Assembly: GCA_003598975.1 (NCBI GenBank)
Contig: QZIJ01000136.1
Span: forward strand, 28,025-92,024
DNA length: 64,000 bases
Origin: Anaerolineaceae bacterium
GTDB lineage: Bacteria; Chloroflexota; Anaerolineae; Anaerolineales; Villigracilaceae
Reading direction: 5' to 3'
A program made the position numbers and the translations under genes. The notes beneath the pieces were generated by a model that had not been told where the DNA came from, searched no databases, and saw only the letters and a list, made by a program, of their open reading frames with translations. Positions 58,445 to 64,000 of this stretch are shown here, piece by piece (the stretch's first letter is position 1; every line of letters starts with the position of its first letter).

Positions 58445-61223
58445 CTACCCGCATCTCGCCCCAATTCGACCCCGCGCGGGCCTCCGTTTCGAGAGGGATG
58501 TCCAACCGATAGGCGGACTCCATCACTTCCTTGACGACGCGCACGGTCTTGTCCAATTCGCCTTTGGGACATTCCAACACCAATTCGTCATGTACTTGCA
58601 ACAGCATTTGTGCGTTGAGTTTGGCGGATTTCAACGCGGACGGAATCTTCAACATGGCAATCTTCATAATGTCGGCGGCAGTCCCTTGAATCGGCGCGTT
58701 GATGGCCTCGCGTTCCTCGCGGTTGCGGAGGTTGCGGTTCATCTGTCCCTTCAAGGCAGGGAAGTAGCGGCGGCGGCCAAGCAGGGTTTCCACGTAGCCC
58801 GTCTCCGTGGCGGACTTGCGAATGCCATCCAGGTATTTTTTGATGCCAGGGAACTGCTTGAAATAGGCGGCCACAAAGTCTTCGGCCTCCGCGAGAGTCA
58901 ATTCTGTCGAGCGCGTGAGACCGAACGCGGACATGCCGTAGATCAACCCGAAGTTGACAGCCTTGGCATGGCGGCGATGATCCTTCGTCACCCGTTCAAG
59001 TGGAATGTTATAGATCGCCGCGGCGGTCGTGGCGTGGATGTCCTGTCCCGCGCGGAAGGCGTCCAGCATCCCCGCGTCCTGTGCCATGTGCGCCACGATG
59101 CGGAGTTCAATCTGCGAGTAGTCCACCGAAAGCAGGACGTTGCCCTTCTCGGCAATGAATCCATTGCGGACGCGTCGTCCTAACTCACTGCGGATGGGAA
59201 TGTTTTGCAGGTTCGGATTGTTCGACGAGAGTCGTCCCGTCACCGCGCCGACCTGGCTGTAGGATGTGTGTACGCGCCCTGTCTTTGAGTCTACGGCGAG
59301 TGGCAACGCGTCCACGTAGGTGGATTTCAGTTTCGAGAGTTCTCGCTGTTCCAAAACCAAATCCACAACGGGATGTTGTCCGCTCAACGACTCCAACACT
59401 TCCGCGTTGGTGGAATAAAATCCGCTGGCAGTCTTCCACGAGGCGTCGGCTTTCAAACCAAGTTTGTTGAATAGCACATCCGAGAGTTGCTGCGTGGAAT
59501 TGATGTTGAACGGCTTGCCGACCGCCGCGTAAACATCTTTTTCAATTTCGCCAAGTCGCTTCGTCAACTCGCCCGACATTTTTTTGAAGAACGGCAGATC
59601 GAGCAGAATGCCCGTCATTTCCATTTCAGCGAGAACGGTTGTCAGCGGCAGGTCAATTTCGTCCATCAGTTTTTCGCCGTGGACGCGCTTCACTTCGGCC
59701 TGCATGATGGGCAACAGCCGCAGAGTTGACTCGGCATCCGCGGCCGCGTAGGGCGCGACGGCGTCCACCGAAACATCCGCCATGCTGATCTGCTTTTTGC
59801 CTTTGCCGATCAGCGCTTCAATGTGAGTCATCTCCACGCCCAAGCGCGCGAACGCGAGATTCTTGAGTCCCATGTTGCGCGAAGACGGGTCAACGATGAA
59901 CTCGGCCAGCATCGTGTCATAGGTCAGCGGCTCCACACGCAGTCCGTGCCGCGCCAGCACGATGAAATCATACTTGGCATGATGCGCCACCTTGCCGATT
60001 CTTGGATTTGTCATCGGCGGACGCAGCGCTTCGATCACATCTTCAAGCGGCAGGTTCGTCCCGATACGATGGCCGACGGGAATGTAGATCCCCTCGCCGT
60101 CTTTGATCGCCAGCGAGATGCCAACCAACTCCGCCTGCATTTCCTCTGTGGATGTGGTCTCGGTGTCGAACGCGATCACTTTCGCCCTGTTCAACTCTTT
60201 GACCAACTCCGCCAGTTTCTCGCGCGTATCCACCACGCGGACTTCGATATCCGACTCGATCTGAGGCGTGACAACGAACGCGGCGGGCGCCTCAAACATG
60301 GATAGCTGACCTGCTTCGGTTCTTCCCTGACTTTTAGCGGCCGCGCCCGTCAACGCTGCGACTTTCGTCACCAGCGTCTTGAATTCCAACTCGCCGAGGA
60401 GCGATGTCACAGCCGCCGCGTCGAAGTCGTGGGCGCGCGCCCGCTCGAGGTCCAGCTTGATCGAGAGGTCGGTGCGGATCGTCGCCAGGTCGCGGCTGAG
60501 GTAGGCGGAGTCCTTCCCCGCTTCCAGTTTGCCGCGCCAGCGGTTTTCCACTTCGTCGAGGTGTTTATAAATTTCGTCGAGCGTCTTGAACTTATTTAGC
60601 AAACCGAGCGCGGTCTTCTCGCCCACGCCAGGTACGCCAGGGATGTTGTCGGACGTGTCGCCGACAATGGCTTTGTAATCCACTACCTGCTCGGGGCGGA
60701 CGCCGAACTTGCTGGTCTGCACGTCTTCGGGCGTGATGTAGGTTTTGTCGTCGCCCGCGATGTAAACGGCGGTGCGCTCGCCGACAAGTTGGAGCAGGTC
60801 TCGGTCGCCCGTGATGATCTTCACGCCGAGTCCCTGCGCGGCCACTTGACGCGCGATCGTGCCGAGCACGTCGTCCGCTTCGTAGCCTTCCATTTCGAGA
60901 CGCGGGATGTTAAAGGCGTCCACGATCTGGCGGATGCGCTCGATCTGCAAACGCAGATCATCGGGCATTTTTTCGCGCGTAGCCTTGTATTCGGGGTAGA
61001 GTTTGTCTCGGAAGGTTTTGCCCGTGTCGAACGCGACCGCGAGATACTCGGGCTTTTCCTGCTCGAGGATGCGGACGAGTTCGCGCGCGAAGCCATACGT
61101 CCCCGCGGTGGGCTCGCCTTTCGATGTCTGCCAGCGCTGACTGCCCGCGCCGCCCGCCGTGAGGGCGAAGTACATGCGGTAGGCGAGGGCGTGACCGTCT
61201 ATGAGATAAAGTGTAGGAGGCAT
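58437..61223 (-). CDS. polA: DNA polymerase I
   Basis: This 928-residue repair polymerase has all three domains: an N-terminal 5'-3' exonuclease (residues about 1-300), a 3'-5' proofreading exonuclease with Asp353 and Glu355 in 'FDTETTS' (about 325-515), and the polymerase with motif A 'SVDYSQIELR' (Asp701), motif B 'RRHAKAVNFGLIYG' and motif C 'QVHDELVLE' (Asp879). It removes RNA primers and fills gaps. The proofreading site looks intact, unlike in Thermus. The stop codon is formed inside a heptamer array. Confidence 0.97.
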   Translation of the reverse strand: MPPTLYLIDGHALAYRMYFALTAGGAGSQRWQTSKGEPTAGTYGFARELVRILEQEKPEYLAVAFDTGKTFRDKLYPEYKATREKMPDDLRLQIERIRQIVDAFNIPRLEMEGYEADDVLGTIARQVAAQGLGVKIITGDRDLLQLVGERTAVYIAGDDKTYITPEDVQTSKFGVRPEQVVDYKAIVGDTSDNIPGVPGVGEKTALGLLNKFKTLDEIYKHLDEVENRWRGKLEAGKDSAYLSRDLATIRTDLSIKLDLERARAHDFDAAAVTSLLGELEFKTLVTKVAALTGAAAKSQGRTEAGQLSMFEAPAAFVVTPQIESDIEVRVVDTREKLAELVKELNRAKVIAFDTETTSTEEMQAELVGISLAIKDGEGIYIPVGHRIGTNLPLEDVIEALRPPMTNPRIGKVAHHAKYDFIVLARHGLRVEPLTYDTMLAEFIVDPSSRNMGLKNLAFARLGVEMTHIEALIGKGKKQISMADVSVDAVAPYAAADAESTLRLLPIMQAEVKRVHGEKLMDEIDLPLTTVLAEMEMTGILLDLPFFKKMSGELTKRLGEIEKDVYAAVGKPFNINSTQQLSDVLFNKLGLKADASWKTASGFYSTNAEVLESLSGQHPVVDLVLEQRELSKLKSTYVDALPLAVDSKTGRVHTSYSQVGAVTGRLSSNNPNLQNIPIRSELGRRVRNGFIAEKGNVLLSVDYSQIELRIVAHMAQDAGMLDAFRAGQDIHATTAAAIYNIPLERVTKDHRRHAKAVNFGLIYGMSAFGLTRSTELTLAEAEDFVAAYFKQFPGIKKYLDGIRKSATETGYVETLLGRRRYFPALKGQMNRNLRNREEREAINAPIQGTAADIMKIAMLKIPSALKSAKLNAQMLLQVHDELVLECPKGELDKTVRVVKEVMESAYRLDIPLETEARAGSNWGEMRVVD

Positions 61224-61234
61224 GGTAGGTTTCC

Positions 61235-61269
61235 AGTAATCAGTTATCAGTGTTCAATGGTCAATTCGC
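61235..61269. repeat. Heptamer array (AGTTATC type) upstream of polA
   Basis: Five units: agtaatc, agttatc, agtgttc, aatggtc, aattcgc. The array lies 12 bases upstream of the polA start. Confidence 0.7.
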
Positions 61270-61273
61270 CGTC

Positions 61274-61389
61274 CTGAGCGGAGCGACGAGTGTTCTTCGA
61301 GAAGCGTAGTCGAAGGACGGCGAAACATGGAAGCGGTCGTTTGAATCCACCCGCCCTTCGACTTCACTTCGTTCCGCTTAGGGCGGTGG
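61274..61389. repeat. Dispersed 'CTGAGCGGAGC…GTCGAAGGACG' palindromes
   Basis: Bases 61274-61320 run from 'cctgagcggagcg' to 'gtcgaaggacgg' and can fold on themselves; 61351-61389 ('cccttcgacttc…cttagggcgg') is a second palindromic unit of related sequence. A relative lies at about 5690-5732. No gene is seen in the gap 61224-61461. Confidence 0.55.
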
Positions 61390-61394
61390 AAAAC

Positions 61395-61434
61395 AAAAAA
61401 CGCAGAGCGCTGGGAGGCAGTCCTCGCGCCCTGC
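61395..61434 (-). terminator. Intrinsic terminator for the receiver/TnpA-like gene
   Basis: On the minus strand a 9-base stem (61426-61434 with 61402-61410, one mismatch) is followed by T6 (plus-strand A-run 61395-61400). Confidence 0.75.
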
Positions 61435-61461
61435 GCCGCGCACAGGTGAATGGGTTCGCGT

Positions 61462-63117
61462 CTACTTGCGCGGCTGGGAAATTCCCTGCCGATCGCGGGT
61501 CTGCTTGATGTAATCCTTCACCAATTGTTGCGGATGCGGTTGCGTGCCGCCCATGATGAGGTAACCGGGCGCCCAGAAATCGCCCGATGGGTTTTCGCGT
61601 TTCATGCGCGGGAATTCTGCAAATATCTTTTCCGATGTCTGCTGACGCATGATGCGCATCAAATAACCGGGCGAGGTGTTCGGCGGCACGCTTACCACCC
61701 ACTGCATGTACTCCGGGCGCACTGCCTGAAATTCCAGCCGCCACCCAAAGGCAACACAGATATTTGGAAGCCATTCGCCCAAACGCGCGGCCAGGTCGCC
61801 AGTCAGATAATGTGAACTAAAGCGCGGCACGAGCAGGCAGGCGTAGTTAAGGTGATACAGCCCGGGCGAGGCGGGCTCCAGGATGACGCGTCCCGCCACC
61901 TCGGTGATCGAGTGCGGTTTGGTTTCATCCAATTCGCCGGGCTGGGGCGGGCGGACGGGCGTGGGCGGTCGCTGCACTTTGGATGGCGCGGTCACATCCA
62001 GTTCATCCACCTCGTGTTTGACCGTCTCATCGTATTCATGTCTGGTGGTTTCATCGTACATCAAATCGCGCAGGGGAACGGGCGGCGAAGACTCGCGGCT
62101 GATGACGCGCGTCTCGGCCAGGGGCGTGGAGCGACGCGTTTCCAGCGCGGAGGAATCGACTTTTTTCTGACTAACAGGAGGCGTATCCACGCGCAGGACG
62201 GGTTGCGGCGCAGGGATGGGCGTGGGAATATCATTGATGATGTCGGAAATGGAAGGCACATCCAGGTCGGATTCGTCAGCTGGAACAGGCCCGCTCGCGC
62301 GTGACCTGGGAGCGGGTTCTGCCACGAACGGCTGGACCGGTCCCGTCTTTTCCACGGCCAGCGAGCGCGCCAGTGAGTTGGCCTGCGAGCGGATGGTACT
62401 GAACGGCGTCTCAGCATCGAAGACCAGCGCCAGCACCACGCCGTCTGAAAGGGTGGTGGCGTACAGCATGTGTTCGGCGCGGGTGGTTTCGAGGCGTGCA
62501 AAGCGGAGCAGATCGCCGCCCTTTTGTTCGTCCCAGTTGCGCGAGACGATGCGCACCAGTTCGTTGGCGGTTTCCTGCGAAAGCCCGCCGGCGTAGGCCC
62601 ATAGGGAACGGCCGCGTGTGATCAACGCGGCTTGGGCAGAGGATTCCAATGTCAGGCGTGTGAGCCTCTGGGCCGCCTTGTTCACATCCTGCAACCAGAG
62701 CAACTCGGCGTTTTCTGTCACGGAAATTTCTGTGGGGAGTTCAATAATCGGCTCAGGCGTTTGTCCCTCGGATGAAGGGCTGAGCATTTCCAGCAGTTCG
62801 GGCAGGTAGAAGGGCTTGCGAAGCAACGTCCACGGGCGGAGCGCATCCAGCGCGGGCGGCAGATCCTCGTCTGAAATAATGACCAGCCCCACGTCCGCGC
62901 GAACCGTGCGCAGGGCGCGTCCAATTTCGAGCACGGCGTCCGTTCCCAGGTCCACATCCAAAAAGGCCGATTCGCAATCTTCGCTTTTCAACTGGATGAT
63001 GGCTGTTGGTTCGTCCCCTGCGATGTGAACGCGAAACTGACCCGTTTCTTCCAGACTGGAGCGGAGCATGGAGCCAAAACTTGTCTGCGGTGTGACAATG
63101 AGCAGGGATTTAATCAT
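61462..63117 (-). CDS. Receiver / Roadblock-like / inactive IS200-type TnpA domain protein
   Basis: This 551-residue protein has three parts. Residues 1-115 resemble a receiver with Asp54 and the 'LLRKPFYLPELLEML' end, but the acidic pair near residue 9 is missing. Residues about 140-255 look like a Roadblock/LC7-type domain ('LESSAQAALITRGRSLWAYAGG'). A 150-residue proline-rich linker follows. Residues about 420-540 match the IS200/IS605 Y1 transposase fold ('LTGDLAARLGEWLPNICVAFGWRLEF', 'SPGYLMRIMRQQTSEKIF', 'FWAPGYLIM'). The HUH motif is replaced by Tyr470-Met471-Gln472, whereas a C-terminal Tyr536 remains. No transposon ends flank it, so this is a domesticated domain, presumably binding nucleic acid hairpins. 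The last residues are basic. Confidence 0.78.
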   Translation of the reverse strand: MIKSLLIVTPQTSFGSMLRSSLEETGQFRVHIAGDEPTAIIQLKSEDCESAFLDVDLGTDAVLEIGRALRTVRADVGLVIISDEDLPPALDALRPWTLLRKPFYLPELLEMLSPSSEGQTPEPIIELPTEISVTENAELLWLQDVNKAAQRLTRLTLESSAQAALITRGRSLWAYAGGLSQETANELVRIVSRNWDEQKGGDLLRFARLETTRAEHMLYATTLSDGVVLALVFDAETPFSTIRSQANSLARSLAVEKTGPVQPFVAEPAPRSRASGPVPADESDLDVPSISDIINDIPTPIPAPQPVLRVDTPPVSQKKVDSSALETRRSTPLAETRVISRESSPPVPLRDLMYDETTRHEYDETVKHEVDELDVTAPSKVQRPPTPVRPPQPGELDETKPHSITEVAGRVILEPASPGLYHLNYACLLVPRFSSHYLTGDLAARLGEWLPNICVAFGWRLEFQAVRPEYMQWVVSVPPNTSPGYLMRIMRQQTSEKIFAEFPRMKRENPSGDFWAPGYLIMGGTQPHPQQLVKDYIKQTRDRQGISQPRK

Positions 63118-63206
63118 ACATTGCTAGTGTATCACTATACATTTTCAAAGGCAAGTGACACCAATGTTAGGTGTGAAACGTGTTCCTTTGCATTTGTATA
63201 GTCAAC

Positions 63207-63235
63207 TTGACTTTCTTCTCAGTCCGTGCTATTTT
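63207..63235 (+). promoter_or_regulatory. Promoter of the metallo-beta-lactamase-fold gene
   Basis: TTGACT (63207-63212) and TATTTT (63230-63235) are spaced by 17 bases, a standard sigma-70 arrangement, 28 bases before the start codon. The rest of the divergent gap is AT-rich. Confidence 0.55.
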
Positions 63236-63263
63236 AGAGCAGATATTTTGTTAAGGATGGATT

Positions 63264-64000
63264 ATGCAACGCGAACGAGTTTCTGAAAATGTGTACTGGT
63301 TTCAAAGCGATGTGTACGCGCAGGTGACGGCGGGGGTTGTGGTGGGACCACAATGGGCGGTGGTGATAGATACTTTGGCTCTGCCTGACGAGACGCTGGG
63401 AATACGCGATTTCATCGAGCGCGAACTAAGCGTGCCAGTGCGTTACATCATCAACACGCATTACCATGCTGACCATGCCTGGGGAAACTGTTTTTTCCCT
63501 GGCGCGACGGTGATCGCACATGCGCGTTGCCGCGAATTGCTTGAGGAGCGAGGCATTCCCTCGCTGGAGGCCGCGCGCAGGCAAAACAATGCCCTGCGAC
63601 AGGTAAAGATCGTCCTGCCGCAGATGACGTTCGCCTCGGGGGAATTGACCCTGCGCGTGGGCAAGAAAAACCTGACGATCATGTCCACCCTCGGTCACAG
63701 TAAGGACGGCATCGCCGTCTTGGTGGAGGAGGACCGCGTCCTCTTCGCGGGTGACGCGTTCATGCCCCTGCCCTACGTGGTGGACGGCGATCTGGAGGAG
63801 ATCACCGCTTCCATCCGTAAGATCGGGCGCATGGGATTGGAAAACATCATCCAGGGTCACGGCGATATCATCCTGCGCGGCGAGATCGACGCGGCGGTGA
63901 AGGAAAACCTAAATTATCTGGCCCTCCTGAAGAAACACGTCAAAGCGGCCTTGCGCCGCCGCAACCCAGAAGAACTTCTGGAAACGATCAGCATTGAATC
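63264..64000 (+). CDS. Metallo-beta-lactamase-fold hydrolase, truncated by window end
   Basis: This open frame runs from ATG 63264 (AAGGA at 63253-63257) to the end of the window, giving 245 codons without a stop. It has the MBL metal site 'HYHADH', then 'TLGHSKDG' and 'LFAGDAF', and a later 'GHGD', the usual five-motif series of the fold. Members include glyoxalase II-like hydrolases, ribonucleases and other esterases; the overall pattern is closest to the SoxH/QH-AmDH-like group of small hydrolases, but the substrate is not predictable. The C-terminus lies outside the window. Confidence 0.85.
   Translation, partial: MQRERVSENVYWFQSDVYAQVTAGVVVGPQWAVVIDTLALPDETLGIRDFIERELSVPVRYIINTHYHADHAWGNCFFPGATVIAHARCRELLEERGIPSLEAARRQNNALRQVKIVLPQMTFASGELTLRVGKKNLTIMSTLGHSKDGIAVLVEEDRVLFAGDAFMPLPYVVDGDLEEITASIRKIGRMGLENIIQGHGDIILRGEIDAAVKENLNYLALLKKHVKAALRRRNPEELLETISIE

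Noticed and set aside
61462..61870. Remnant of an IS200/IS605 insertion sequence
   Set aside because: The transposase-like region is in frame with receiver and Roadblock-like domains, lacks flanking hairpin ends and lacks the HUH motif, so it is a domain of a host protein and not an element.

Overview
The window looks like part of a chromosome of a Chloroflexota bacterium, most likely class Anaerolineae. This is inferred from gene content and style, not from a marker gene: GC-rich coding sequence, many short lipoproteins with 'PTPTP' linkers, an NBR1-Ig-like lipoprotein, Roadblock-type regulators, many multiheme cytochromes, and -10 boxes of the form TATAAT/TACAAT placed very close to start codons. 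No tRNA, rRNA, CRISPR array or complete insertion sequence was seen. No gene-free stretch exceeds 300 bases; the longest (20416-20706) carries a leader RNA candidate.

Layout. 1-1005: the two subunits of a glutaconate-type CoA-transferase. 1175-5616: a two-gene operon, a small EACC1-like membrane protein followed by a 1370-residue CHAT protease / STAND ATPase / TPR protein, probably a conflict or immunity module. 5857-9482: Nudix hydrolase, coaBC, a metallophosphoesterase and a DUF4349 lipoprotein. 9607-15222: a phosphonate-type ABC importer with two binding proteins, one ATPase and two permeases, followed by a Crp/Fnr regulator and a DUF2892 protein with a palindromic operator candidate between them. 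16245-22554: methyltransferase, UDP-glucose dehydrogenase, receiver protein, glycosyltransferase, YtxH protein, then panB (TTG start, candidate pan-motif leader) and panE. With coaBC this places three coenzyme A pathway genes in the window.

22605-34261: two paralogous histidine kinase/response regulator pairs bracket a respiratory module made of an octaheme cytochrome, a Tat-exported ferredoxin and an NrfD membrane subunit, with a cytochrome b-cytochrome c fusion and a nine-heme cytochrome on the other strand. 34396-43010 is a complete system I cytochrome c maturation cluster (ccmE, F, H, G, a CcmI-like protein, a cytochrome lipoprotein, then ccmA, B, C, D), which can serve the cytochromes around it. 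44896-48176 is the most striking unit: a 13-heme lipoprotein cytochrome interrupted by one in-frame TGA that is followed by a SECIS-like hairpin, then a lipoprotein with four rhodanese domains. It resembles the ExtKL/ExtH parts of the Geobacter selenite/tellurite-associated ext operon. 48352-55215: a LysR regulator and a cytochrome b / Rieske complex flanked on both sides by membrane HdrD-like iron-sulfur proteins. 55325-64000: NBR1-like lipoprotein, a large TPR protein, polA, a receiver/Roadblock-like protein whose C-terminus is an inactivated IS200-type transposase domain, and a partial metallo-beta-lactamase-fold protein.

Across the window there is a large family of arrays with strict 7-base periodicity and variable sequence. 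They lie in gaps, over start and stop codons, and in frame inside genes. Other dispersed palindromes also occur between and within genes.
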